Counted from the stretch's first letter, positions 8,390 through 16,215 are shown. The stretch: 33,061 bases of DNA from CAZTDU01 sp050248795 (GCA_050248795.1 JBFWRS010000036.1:1-33061), one strand, 5' to 3'. Notes: generated by a model not told the origin, from the sequence alone. Made by a program: numbers and translations.

Positions 8390-9289
8390 TCAGGCTGCGG
8401 CCGAGGCGATCGCGCGATTCATCCATTCGGCCGCGGCCGTCACGCCGCCGAAGGTGAACAGGTGCACGCCGACCACGTTGCAGCTGGCGTGCGAGGCGCA
8501 GTAGCGCGCGATCGCGGCGAGCTGCTCGCCGGGATCGGTATGCGTCACCAGGCGCACCGCGTCCATGCCCTGGGCGCGCAGCGCGCGCAATGACGAGCTG
8601 ACGCCGCAGCGCTGCGCAAAGCGCAGCAGGGCAACCGGACTGGTCGGTCCCGCAAGCCCGACGTAGATCGGGACTTCGGGTGCGGTTCGGGCCATGCCGG
8701 CGCAGTATTCGATCACCCGCGCCGGGGCAAAGGAGAACTGGGTGAGGACGTAGACGCCCATGCCCTGCGCCGCGGCGAGGGTGCGCTTCTCTGCGAACGC
8801 CTGCGCCAGCGCGCTGGCGGGAATGCGCGCATGGCCTTCGGGATAGCCGGGCAGTCCGATCTCGCGCAATCCCGACGCGGCGAGCATGCCGTCGCGGATC
8901 AGCGCGGCGCCGTCGGCGTAGGGTCCTAGCGCCTCGGGATCGTCGCCGCCCAGGATCAACGCCTTGTGCACGCCTGCGTCGCCTACCGCACGGTCGAGGA
9001 AGGCCTGCAGTTCCGCGCGATCCGTGATGCGTCGCGCGGCGATGTGGGGTATCGGCTCCAGCCCCGCCCTGCGCACTGCCACCAGCGTCGGAATGGTGTC
9101 GAGCAGGCGATGGCGCGGCAGGTGGTTGACGTAGACCGGCGTGCCTGCGGGCAGCTGCGCGGCGATGGCGCGCGCGTCCTGGGGCCGGTGGGCGCCCATC
9201 TCGAGCGAGCCGCCGGAAACCAGTTCCGCGGCGACCGCGCCAAGCGGCGGGGCTGCCTGAGCTTCAATCACGTTTGCGCGAGACGACAT
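8390..9289 (-). CDS. Methylenetetrahydrofolate reductase-like protein (MetF family)
   Basis: The 299 residues fit the MetF TIM barrel. The putative catalytic Glu is Glu30 (SLEMGA). Later segments match the family: LILGGDDP, GYPEGH, LTQFSFAP, then PIYVGLAGPTS in the position of the usual PGImP segment, and a closing GVHLFTFGG. MetF reduces methylene-THF to methyl-THF with FAD and NADH; in some demethylation pathways it runs in reverse to carry methyl groups to C1 oxidation. It is divergent, so the reaction is inferred. The ATG at 9289 overlaps the upstream methyltransferase gene by 26 bases; a GTG at 9271 is the alternative start. It is the second gene of a minus-strand pair that ends the unusual methyl-transfer region. 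Confidence 0.78.
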   Translation of the reverse strand: MSSRANVIEAQAAPPLGAVAAELVSGGSLEMGAHRPQDARAIAAQLPAGTPVYVNHLPRHRLLDTIPTLVAVRRAGLEPIPHIAARRITDRAELQAFLDRAVGDAGVHKALILGGDDPEALGPYADGAALIRDGMLAASGLREIGLPGYPEGHARIPASALAQAFAEKRTLAAAQGMGVYVLTQFSFAPARVIEYCAGMARTAPEVPIYVGLAGPTSPVALLRFAQRCGVSSSLRALRAQGMDAVRLVTHTDPGEQLAAIARYCASHASCNVVGVHLFTFGGVTAAAEWMNRAIASAAA

Positions 9290-10679
9290 AGGATTCGTCG
9301 AGGAACCACAGCCCGCCGTGCTCCTGCAGCACGTCGCGCGTGGCATCGAGGTACTTGCGCTCGCCGATCACCTTGCCGAGGCGCTCGTCGTCGATCTGCG
9401 CCACGTACACCGCCGCGTTCCATGCGGCGAACAGCGTCGAGGTGCCGATGCTTTCGGACACCTCGGTGGGCAGGGTATGCATGTCGTAGCGGAATACCGC
9501 GCGCTGGTCGGCGTAGGAATTGAAGTTGTAGTGGCGCGTGTCGCGGCCCAGTTCCGCGCGCACCGCGCGCAGCAGGTCATGGCGCGTGGTCTGGAACGGG
9601 TTCTCGTCGGGCCAGACGCGGCGCACGATCTCCAGGCCGGGATCGTTGCCGCAGGAATGGATGCCGAGCAGGCGGCCACCCGGTCCCAGCGCGCGCACCA
9701 GCGGCGCGATCACCTTCGCGGCCTTGAACTCCGCCGGCACCCGCGCGCGGTAGGGCTGCGAGGCGATCACCAGGTCGTAGTCGGCGCGCACCTTGCCCTG
9801 CTGCGGAATGACCTCGTCGAGCAGGAAGCGGAAATCTTCGCGGTACAGCACCAGCGCGACCGGCCGCTCGTAGACGGGATTGCCGGTCTTCGGGCTGTGC
9901 CGGGCCTGCCAGTTCCTGGCGAGGAACGGCTCCAGCGCGGCGATCTGTTCGCTGAACTCGTGCGAGGTGGCACCCGCAAGCGGCAGTTCGTGCCACACCA
10001 TCGAAGTGGCGGCGGTCAGTGCCTTGGGCGTAAGCCAGGGCGCCTCGCTGTAGTACATGTTGGTGACCACGAGAGCGGTCGCCGGATGCTCGAAGAAGCG
10101 GTCGGCCATCTTGGCGAGCGACAGCCGCACATCCTCGAGGCTGATCTCCTTGCCGACGAAATAGAACGGCATGGTCGGAAAGCGCCGGTGCATCTCGCGC
10201 ATCACGCGCGTGAGCACGGTACCGTCGCCCATGCCGGCGTCGAATACGCGCACCGCCGGCGGGCGCGGATGCAGGTGGGCGAGCTCCATGCCGACGCGCC
10301 GCGAAATCACTTCCTTCTCGCCGCAGGTGTTCACGAACAGCAGGTATTTCTGCCGGTTGTCGAAGAAGCGGAAATTCCTCGATGGTGCGCCGTCACGCTG
10401 CGGCGCGGGCGCAGGCTCGCGATTCGAGATCCGGATCAGCGGCATCAGTTCTGGCGGCGACGCGGGCGCGCTTGCGCCGTGCCGGACCAGGAAGTCGCTC
10501 ACGCGTGCCAGCGTCTCCGGGGTGATGCGGGCACCGTCGCGCAGGCGCGCCACGAACTTGCCGTCATTGACCGCGCGGCGGCCGAAAGTGGACTCGGCGA
10601 TGCGGCTGCGGCGGCAGAAGTCCGCGATGCTCTCGAGCAGCGGTGCGTCCCGCTGCGAAGCTTCCATGACCGCTTCCAT
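9264..10679 (-). CDS. SAM-dependent methyltransferase of unknown substrate with N-terminal HTH-like domain
   Basis: The 471-residue protein has two parts. Residues 12-68 are a short helical, HTH-like unit (STFGRRAVNDGKFVARLRDG then TPETLARVSDFL), similar to small DNA-binding-like domains. Residues 104-471 start with RFFDNRQKYLLFVNTCGEK, and the glycine loop VFDAGMGDG (145-153) is a class I SAM-binding motif I. I do not know the substrate. The gene has a strong ribosome site (AGGAGG, minus strand, 10693-10688) and is translationally linked to the MetF-like gene by a 26-base overlap, suggesting a joint role in one-carbon metabolism. Its promoter carries a pair of palindromes that may be repressor sites. 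Confidence 0.75.
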   Translation of the reverse strand: MEAVMEASQRDAPLLESIADFCRRSRIAESTFGRRAVNDGKFVARLRDGARITPETLARVSDFLVRHGASAPASPPELMPLIRISNREPAPAPQRDGAPSRNFRFFDNRQKYLLFVNTCGEKEVISRRVGMELAHLHPRPPAVRVFDAGMGDGTVLTRVMREMHRRFPTMPFYFVGKEISLEDVRLSLAKMADRFFEHPATALVVTNMYYSEAPWLTPKALTAATSMVWHELPLAGATSHEFSEQIAALEPFLARNWQARHSPKTGNPVYERPVALVLYREDFRFLLDEVIPQQGKVRADYDLVIASQPYRARVPAEFKAAKVIAPLVRALGPGGRLLGIHSCGNDPGLEIVRRVWPDENPFQTTRHDLLRAVRAELGRDTRHYNFNSYADQRAVFRYDMHTLPTEVSESIGTSTLFAAWNAAVYVAQIDDERLGKVIGERKYLDATRDVLQEHGGLWFLDESYVVSRKRD

Positions 10680-10699
10680 GCTCCGATCCTCCTGCGGAC

Positions 10700-10728
10700 A
10701 AGGTAGCCGGGGATTTGTGGGATATCAA
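10700..10728 (-). promoter_or_regulatory. Candidate sigma-70 promoter of the SAM-methyltransferase gene
   Basis: On the minus strand TTGATA (10728-10723, five of six matches to the -35 consensus) is followed after 17 bases by TACCTT (10705-10700). The start is predicted near 10693, which would place the AGGAGG ribosome site at the very 5' end of a leader of about 14 bases. The -35 lies inside the palindrome at 10715-10734. Confidence 0.45.
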
Positions 10729-10734
10729 CCACAA
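10715..10734. promoter_or_regulatory. Palindromic operator candidate TTGTGG-N8-CCACAA
   Basis: Two perfect six-base half-sites are separated by eight bases. The spacer contains the -35 hexamer of the candidate methyltransferase promoter, a position expected for a repressor. A second copy with the same spacing lies 35 bases away at 10751-10768. Confidence 0.5.
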
Positions 10735-10750
10735 CTCGCGGCTGCGGACA

Positions 10751-10768
10751 TGTGGGACGCTGCCCACC
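10751..10768. promoter_or_regulatory. Second palindrome copy TGTGG-N8-CCACC
   Basis: TGTGG at 10751-10755 and CCAC at 10764-10767 are again eight bases apart, matching the core of the copy at 10715-10734 (TGTGG-N8-CCACA). Centres are 35 bases apart. It lies just past the stop of the CobW-like gene, so a role as a weak transcript-end hairpin is an alternative, although no T-run follows. Confidence 0.35.
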
Positions 10769-10780
10769 ACCAGCAATCAA

Positions 10781-11245
10781 CTACCTGGCTGGCGCGGAAC
10801 GGAGATCCGGGCCGTAGTCGGCGGAGGTGGACCACTGCACGGCATGCGGACCGCGGCTGGTGTCGAGATCGATTCGTCCGATCACCTGCAGCGTACGGGC
10901 GAGCGAGCCGCCGTGCAGTTGCGCTTCCAGTGTCGCCACGTGAACGCCCTGTCCCAGGTCGACGATCAATCGCGCCGGGCGGCTCGCGCGCAGCAGTTCA
11001 GCCAGGGCGACGCGAAACATCACGCCTGCGGTGCAGCAGACGCAGCCGATAGGCGTCCGCTTGATCACGACGTGCGGCGCTTGCGGTGCGGCGTTGCCGG
11101 CGAACATCCCGGTTCCTGCGCGCAGAACCGCGATCGATCCACCACCTGCCACCGGCTCGGCGAACTGCGCAATCGCCGCATCGCGAGCGTCGGCGGTGCC
11201 GCCACAGAGGACCAGCGCCGGCACGCGCGCCGCATCTACGTTCAT
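10781..11245 (-). CDS. Short CobW/COG0523-like protein lacking the P-loop
   Basis: From ATG 11245 the protein is 154 residues, about half the usual CobW/COG0523 GTPase length. The metal-binding motif GCVCC (C68, C70, C71) is intact, and what follows, LIVDLGQGVHVATLEAQL, matches the family segment after it (usually EttGladP). The N-terminal strand and loop LVLCGGTADARDA replaces the GxxGxGKT Walker A, so GTP hydrolysis is unlikely. The C-terminal CobW domain is missing. Family members are metal chaperones for cobalt, zinc or nitrile hydratase. Here it may be a metal-binding remnant or a specialised carrier near corrinoid and zinc methyltransferases. It is divergent from the TAXI transporter across an intergenic region holding an operator candidate. 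Confidence 0.62.
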   Translation of the reverse strand: MNVDAARVPALVLCGGTADARDAAIAQFAEPVAGGGSIAVLRAGTGMFAGNAAPQAPHVVIKRTPIGCVCCTAGVMFRVALAELLRASRPARLIVDLGQGVHVATLEAQLHGGSLARTLQVIGRIDLDTSRGPHAVQWSTSADYGPDLRSAPAR

Positions 11246-11308
11246 CGCTTGACGCCCGCTCGCAATATTCGCGCTTCGCAAATGCGCATCGATGCCATCC
11301 GATCAGGA

Positions 11309-11335
11309 TTGTTCAAAAGCGGACAATTTCCGCAG
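11309..11335. promoter_or_regulatory. Operator candidate (copy 1) in the CobW-like/TAXI divergent region
   Basis: TTGTTC (11309-11314), six bases, GGACAA (11321-11326), then TTTCCGCAG to 11335. It matches copy 2 at 19803-19829 at 23 of 27 positions, in the same orientation; three of the four differences are in the spacer. The core TGTTC-N6-GRACA has the 16-base spacing of Crp sites. It lies 64 bases from the CobW-like start and about 130 bases before the transporter start. No convincing promoter hexamers were seen between it and the transporter gene. Confidence 0.6.
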
Positions 11336-11463
11336 TGCAATGGCCGTACTGAAGCGCAGTCGAAATTCATCCGGGGGTGTAGCCCAGATCCAACCATGAG
11401 TGCACAATGGTAAAGCAGGCAGGAGGGAGATCGATAACCATCGACCGAGGGGAGGGCTTCACC

Positions 11464-12534
11464 ATGTTCATGCGATTCATCGATTCTGTCGTGATGCTTG
11501 TCGTGCTCGCGCTGGCGGGCGGGTTGGCGGCAAGTCCTGCAGTGGCGCAGAAGGCTTCCGTGCCGCTGCTGCTTTGCCCGGCGGGCTGCGGGCCGACTGA
11601 AGGCGACACCATCCTGATGGTGCAGATGATCAAGGAAGGCTCTCCGGTCACGCTGCTGCCGCAGGAAACCCCGGGCTACATGTACAACATCCGCGAGATG
11701 CTGAAGGAGAGCAATCACAAGCGGTATGTCTTCAGCACCGAGGACGTGCTGATCCAGCTGGCGATGAAGTGGGGCGGCACGCCCGAGTTCAAGGAGTTCA
11801 TGCCGGACCGGATTCCGGTCAAGTTCAAGCTGATCTACGGCGAGACGTGGTGGCCGATCGGCAAGTTCTTCGTCACCTTCGACCAGAAGATAAAGACGAT
11901 CGCCGACATCAAGGGCAAGAAGCTGTCGCTCGGCCTGCGCAGCCAGAGCGACTGGGGCGTCTACCCGCGGCTGATGCTCGCCACACTGGGCATCACGCCG
12001 AAGAACACCGACGTGCGGCACCTGACGCCGGCGGCGCTGACGCAGCAACTGCTCGACGGCGCGACCGACGTCGCGGTCACCGTATTCGGCATGGAGCCGA
12101 ACAAGAAGGAATGGCTGATCGGCGGGCCGCTGCGCCAGCTCGAGGCCTCCGGCAAGCCGCTGCAATACATCGGCATGGACAAGGCGACCGTCGACCGCGT
12201 CAACAAGCAGTGGAGTACGACCTTCACGCATGCGGTCATTCCGCCCAACACGCTGCCCAAGCAGCCCGCGGCGCTGGACGTCGGCCTGGTGCGCGGCTTC
12301 AAGGCGGCGCACCCGGACTTTCCCGCCGATACCGCCTACCAGATCGTGATGGCAGTGGCCAAGATGGCGCCCAAGCTGCGCGACCTGCACGTGCTGTGGA
12401 AAATCTGGTCGCCCGAGCTGATGGTGGCGGGCCTGTCGGATGAGAACGTCCATCCGGGCGCAAAGAAGGCTTACGTAGAGTTGGGCTGGTGGGACAAGAC
12501 CAAGAGCTTCCCTGCCATGACCTACCCCAAGTAG
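11464..12534 (+). CDS. TAXI family TRAP transporter solute-binding protein
   Basis: The 356-residue periplasmic protein starts at ATG 11464, after GGGGAGGG at about 11450; a longer frame from 11407 lacks this site. It has a signal peptide (hydrophobic core VVMLVVLALAGGLAAS, likely cleavage after PAVAQ near residue 29). The mature part resembles TAXI (TRAP-associated extracytoplasmic immunogenic) binding proteins: MLKESNHKRYVFSTEDV, ETWWPIGKFF, IKGKKLSLGLRSQSDW, and LLDGATDVAV. It delivers its ligand to the fused permease encoded next. TAXI ligands are often organic anions; the ligand here is unknown. A strong hairpin separates it from the permease. The shared operator upstream suggests control by the Crp/Fnr-type regulator at 19915. 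Confidence 0.88.
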   Translation: MFMRFIDSVVMLVVLALAGGLAASPAVAQKASVPLLLCPAGCGPTEGDTILMVQMIKEGSPVTLLPQETPGYMYNIREMLKESNHKRYVFSTEDVLIQLAMKWGGTPEFKEFMPDRIPVKFKLIYGETWWPIGKFFVTFDQKIKTIADIKGKKLSLGLRSQSDWGVYPRLMLATLGITPKNTDVRHLTPAALTQQLLDGATDVAVTVFGMEPNKKEWLIGGPLRQLEASGKPLQYIGMDKATVDRVNKQWSTTFTHAVIPPNTLPKQPAALDVGLVRGFKAAHPDFPADTAYQIVMAVAKMAPKLRDLHVLWKIWSPELMVAGLSDENVHPGAKKAYVELGWWDKTKSFPAMTYPK

Positions 12535-12543
12535 CGACAGAAT

Positions 12544-12572
12544 CCGCCGGCGCATGCGACGCGCGCCGGCGG
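12544..12572. terminator. Intercistronic hairpin after the TAXI binding-protein gene
   Basis: CCGCCGGCGC (12544-12553) pairs perfectly with GCGCCGGCGG (12563-12572) around a nine-base loop, ten bases after the stop codon. There is no T-run. It is better read as an mRNA-stabilising or attenuating stem giving more binding protein than permease than as a full terminator. The loop contains an ATG at 12554 that is in frame with the permease but would be buried. Confidence 0.55.
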
Positions 12573-12598
12573 GCGCGCCGGTCAGGCGCGATTCCTAC

Positions 12599-14581
12599 AT
12601 GTTGAATCCGATCGTGCAGGCACGCCTGGAGAAGGCTGTCCGGGCCATCGACATCGTCATCCTAGTGGTGGGTGGCGCGATGGTGCTCTACGTCGCCAGC
12701 GCGGTGCTCGGGATGATCTCGAGCTCGGCGCGGCACTACGCCGCGTTCGTGCTGTTCGTAATGATCATGTCGAGCCTGGCCTCGATCCGGATGCTGATCT
12801 ACGAGCGCCTCGGGGTGCAGTCGATGGAAGACGGCTCCGCCCCGACGACCCGCGGCAGTCCCCCGGACACGGCGCCCATGCGCCTGCGGATCAAGGCAGT
12901 GGCGGTGGCGATGGCGTCGTTCCTGGCGGTCACCGGCGCCGCCTATGTCCTGGCAGAAGCCGACCGGCTTGAGAGGACCGCGCCGTACTTCGACAACCTG
13001 GACATGTGGATGGGCAGTGCGCTGACGCTCGGCGTACTGCTGCTGACGCTGCTGCACTGGGGGGTGACGCTGGCAGTCATCGTCACGGCGGCGATCGCGT
13101 ACTTCTTCCTCGGCCAGCACATCAGCCACCCGATCTTCGCGCACCCGGGCTACGAGCCTTCGTTCGTGATGAACTATGTCGGACTGGGCGTGACGCAGGG
13201 CCTGTTCCTCTACGCGCAGACCGCTGCCGACGACATCTTCTTCCTCGTCATCTACGCCACCACGCTGTTCGGCCTCGGCGTGATGCCGATGATCGTCGAG
13301 GCTGGTCGCCTCGCCGGCAGGCGCATTCCGGGCGGGGCGTCGGCGCCGGCGGTCTTCGGCAGCGCCGCAGTCGGTGCGGTGATGGGAACCGCGGTATCGA
13401 ACGTCGTGCTGTGCGGCCGCTTCACCATTCCGCTGATGACCCGCTACGGCTACAGCCCAGGGATGGCCGGCGCGGTCGAAGCCACCGCTTCCACCTGCGG
13501 ACAGATCATGCCCCCGGTGCTCGGCCTGGCTGCGTTCCTCATCGCCAGCACGCTGGGCATCGCCTACGTCGAGGTGGTCAAGGCCGCAGTGCTGCCCGGC
13601 GTGCTGTACATCACCGGCGTGGCGATCGGGGTCGCCGTGTACGCGCTGCGCCACCGGCTGCCGAAGCTGCTGGAGCCGGTGAACATGGCGATCATCTGGC
13701 GCCTGCTGCCTACCTTCGGGCTGTCGTTCCTGGCGGTAATCGTGCTGCTGGTCAACTACTACTCGCCGTCCGTGGCGGGGATCGCGGGGATCGCGGTGGC
13801 CCTGGTGATATCGGTGTTCCAGGGGCCATACCGCCCGAAGCTGAGCGAACTCAAGGCCGCGTTCCAGGAAGGCGTGGTGCTGGTGTCGCTGCTGGCGCTG
13901 CTGCTGATCGCCATCGGGCCGCTGGGCCAGGCGTTCCAGACCACGAACCTCTCGGGCAAGCTCGGCATCTGGCTGATCACCATCCTGCCCGACAGCAAGA
14001 TCATCCTGCTGATGGGCGCTGCGGTGCTGTCGGTTGTCCTCGGCATCGGGCTGCCCACGCCGGTGGCCTACCTGGTCGCCGCGCTGGCGGTGGTGCCGTT
14101 CATGATCCAGATCGGCGTTGCGCCGCTGCCGGCGCATTACTTCGTGTTCTATTTCGCCGTGTACTCCGCATTGACGCCGCCCGTGGCGCTGGCGGTTCTT
14201 GCAGCCTCCAAGATCTCGGGCGCGAGCTTCTGGGATACCGGCGTGCACGCGATGAAGCTTGCACTGACCACTTTCATCATCCCGTTCGCCTTCGTATTCA
14301 ATCCGTCGCTGCTGGCGTTCCCGGATCTGTCGTGGCGCATGCTCGCGGCGGTGGCCGACGTGATGCTGGTGCAATGGCTGAGTTCGATCTTCCTCTACGG
14401 ATACTTCCGGCGCAGCCTCAGCATGGTGGAGCGCACCGCGTGCGGCATCGTCGTTCTGGTCGGCTATGCAGGGCTCACGACCACGGATCTCAGGTACACC
14501 TACGTCTCGCTGGGATTGACCGCCGCCTTCATGGCGTGGATCTGGGTGACCCCGCGCGCTGCGGTTACCGCGGCGCAGTGA
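12599..14581 (+). CDS. TRAP transporter fused permease (DctQ-DctM type, TAXI system)
   Basis: The 660-residue protein from ATG 12599 (MLNPIVQARLEK) is the fused small and large permease typical of TAXI systems. The N-terminal third has about four helices (DctQ-like). The rest is DctM-like, with GSAAVGAVMGTAVSNVV, a repeat-type ATASTCGQIMPPVLG and the second-half GIGLPTPVAYL followed by YSALTPPVALAV, the sodium and substrate-site motifs of this superfamily. It drives sodium-coupled uptake. An in-frame ATG at 12554 lies in a hairpin loop and is rejected. It follows the binding-protein gene in one operon. Its last 17 bases overlap the 3' end of the convergent homocysteine methyltransferase gene. 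Confidence 0.9.
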   Translation: MLNPIVQARLEKAVRAIDIVILVVGGAMVLYVASAVLGMISSSARHYAAFVLFVMIMSSLASIRMLIYERLGVQSMEDGSAPTTRGSPPDTAPMRLRIKAVAVAMASFLAVTGAAYVLAEADRLERTAPYFDNLDMWMGSALTLGVLLLTLLHWGVTLAVIVTAAIAYFFLGQHISHPIFAHPGYEPSFVMNYVGLGVTQGLFLYAQTAADDIFFLVIYATTLFGLGVMPMIVEAGRLAGRRIPGGASAPAVFGSAAVGAVMGTAVSNVVLCGRFTIPLMTRYGYSPGMAGAVEATASTCGQIMPPVLGLAAFLIASTLGIAYVEVVKAAVLPGVLYITGVAIGVAVYALRHRLPKLLEPVNMAIIWRLLPTFGLSFLAVIVLLVNYYSPSVAGIAGIAVALVISVFQGPYRPKLSELKAAFQEGVVLVSLLALLLIAIGPLGQAFQTTNLSGKLGIWLITILPDSKIILLMGAAVLSVVLGIGLPTPVAYLVAALAVVPFMIQIGVAPLPAHYFVFYFAVYSALTPPVALAVLAASKISGASFWDTGVHAMKLALTTFIIPFAFVFNPSLLAFPDLSWRMLAAVADVMLVQWLSSIFLYGYFRRSLSMVERTACGIVVLVGYAGLTTTDLRYTYVSLGLTAAFMAWIWVTPRAAVTAAQ

Positions 14582-15548
14582 GCGCGTCGAGGCCGTCGGC
14601 CGTGACCCTGATGTGCTCGGGGTGCGACCCGCAGCAGTAGCCGATGAGGTGCGCCCCGGTGCGCACGAGTTCCGGCAGGCGCGCCGCCGCCACGTCAGGG
14701 CCCTCGTAGGACTGGTTCGACATCACCACGGAATTCGGCTTCGCCGCCACGAATACCTTGCCGGTGAGCCCCTTGGCGTCGATGTACTGGCGGAAGCGCG
14801 CCGCGATCGGGATGACGTCGTCCAGCCCCACCGAGCAGTTCGCGCCGACCACGGTGCAGCCGAGCGCCAGCATGCCCTCGAAGCGTTGCTCGGCGAGTTC
14901 GTCGTGCTTGCCCTCGAGCATTTCCTCCACGGTGTCGCCGAAGAACGTCCGGTGTTCGTTCTGCCCGGGCGCGAGGTCGGTGAAGACGCAGGTCATGTAC
15001 AGCGGGACCTTCACGCCTTCCTTGGCGAATACCTCGTGCGCCGCCTCCGCGGCAGCCTGTCCCTCGAGCCCCTGCAGCAGGGTTTCGACGCAGATGACGT
15101 CGACGCCGGCCTGCACCAGCGAGCGGATCTGGCGCACGAAGTTGTCGCGCACATCCGGAAAGGTGCCGGTGTCGCCGATGATGAGGCCGGTCGGCCCGAC
15201 GTCGCCGCCGACGAAGCAGCTGCGGCCGGTGTCGGCCATGGCCTGGCGCAGCAGCCGCACGCCTTCGCTGTTGAGCCTGTCGGCCTCGGCGACGTCGATG
15301 CCGAACTCGGGCAGGCGCAGGACGCAGCTATTGAAGGTGTTGGTCAGTATCATCTCCGCGCCCGCCTCGAGCTTCGCGCGGTACATCCTGCGCACCTCGT
15401 CCGGCTTCGACAGGTTGTAGCCGTCGCAGCACGTGCCGGCCTCGTCGGCGACGTTGTCCTGGAACCAGGTGCCGGTGGCGCTGTCGGCGAGGATCGGGCG
15501 CCGGTCCGCGCGGGCCAGGCGTTCGAGGAAGGTTTCCTTGGTCTGCAT
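14565..15548 (-). CDS. Homocysteine S-methyltransferase domain protein
   Basis: The 327 residues correspond to the homocysteine-binding barrel of MetH/BHMT (Pfam S-methyl_trans). The three zinc-binding cysteines are present as C238 (GANCS) and C305-C306 (GYCCGSHPEH). TNTFNS near residue 70 and GGDVGPTG near 115 are also family motifs. It would activate homocysteine, or another thiol, to accept a methyl group. As the last gene of an operon with a corrinoid protein, it most likely takes the methyl from methyl-cobalamin and makes methionine, as the MetH N-terminal module does. The reverse, or an S-methyl donor role, is possible. It lies four bases after the preceding gene. Confidence 0.88.
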   Translation of the reverse strand: MQTKETFLERLARADRRPILADSATGTWFQDNVADEAGTCCDGYNLSKPDEVRRMYRAKLEAGAEMILTNTFNSCVLRLPEFGIDVAEADRLNSEGVRLLRQAMADTGRSCFVGGDVGPTGLIIGDTGTFPDVRDNFVRQIRSLVQAGVDVICVETLLQGLEGQAAAEAAHEVFAKEGVKVPLYMTCVFTDLAPGQNEHRTFFGDTVEEMLEGKHDELAEQRFEGMLALGCTVVGANCSVGLDDVIPIAARFRQYIDAKGLTGKVFVAAKPNSVVMSNQSYEGPDVAAARLPELVRTGAHLIGYCCGSHPEHIRVTADGLDALTAPR

Positions 15549-15552
15549 CGGT

Positions 15553-16215
15553 TTACTCCTTGTTCTCGGTCTGCAGCGGAATCAGGCCGTACAGGCCGCT
15601 CAGGGTTTTCTCCGGCAGGATGGCGCCGCTGTCGAGCACCTCTATGCCGGGCAGCGGTTCGCCCGCTGCGAGCGCATTGACCAGGATGGACTGCTGCTCC
15701 ACCGGCCAGTCATCGAGATAGCCCGGTCCCATCCGGCGTGTCAGTCGATAGCCACCCTCGCGGGCCCTTGCGGCGAGCCGGCGGCGGACCGCGCCAAGCG
15801 CGGACTGCACGACCACCCAGCCCGCCGTGTCGACGAACAGCCCCTCGAGGCCGTCCATGGCTTCGAAGAGCTGCGAAACGCGCTCGTCGACGCGCGGGCC
15901 CAGCGTCACCAGGAAGATCTGCACCGCAAAGCCCTCGCGCATCGCGTTCGCGAGCGTCGCGCTGGTGAGCGTCGCGCCGCCGTCGAGTTCCACGCGTGCG
16001 CCGTCGATCGCCCGGATCGGTACCTGGCGAAGCCACGCTACCGGCGCGGCGACCTCCAGCGCGTGCGCAGCCATGGCCGCGGCGACTGCGCGCACTTCGG
16101 GCGCCACCGGCGCGATGTCGGGGTAATGCGCCCTGAGGATCTGCTCGGGGCGGACCGAGACCTCGAGGGCTCGCAGCTCTTCGAGGCGGCGCGCGGCGAT
16201 CTGCGTCATCTGCAT
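15553..16215 (-). CDS. MetH activation-domain-like protein
   Basis: The 220-residue protein resembles the standalone relatives of the C-terminal activation domain of cobalamin-dependent methionine synthase. Visible elements are FLVTLGPRVDERVSQLF (about 101-117), GLFVDTAGWVVVQSAL (about 125-140), RRMGPGYLDDWPVEQQ (about 160-175) and LDSGAILPEKTLSGLYGL (about 194-211). The PGY and downstream segments are those that hold SAM and cobalamin in MetH. It probably remethylates or positions oxidised corrinoid on the partner protein encoded two genes upstream. It lies ten bases after the RACo-like gene and four before the homocysteine methyltransferase. The start may be ATG 16215 or ATG 16209. Confidence 0.78.
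   Translation of the reverse strand: MQMTQIAARRLEELRALEVSVRPEQILRAHYPDIAPVAPEVRAVAAAMAAHALEVAAPVAWLRQVPIRAIDGARVELDGGATLTSATLANAMREGFAVQIFLVTLGPRVDERVSQLFEAMDGLEGLFVDTAGWVVVQSALGAVRRRLAARAREGGYRLTRRMGPGYLDDWPVEQQSILVNALAAGEPLPGIEVLDSGAILPEKTLSGLYGLIPLQTENKE

Noticed and set aside
12554..12598. N-terminal extension of the TRAP permease from ATG 12554
   Set aside because: The codon lies in the loop of a ten-base-pair hairpin, and the added residues are Arg/Pro/Ala-rich and unlike the family; ATG 12599 is preferred.
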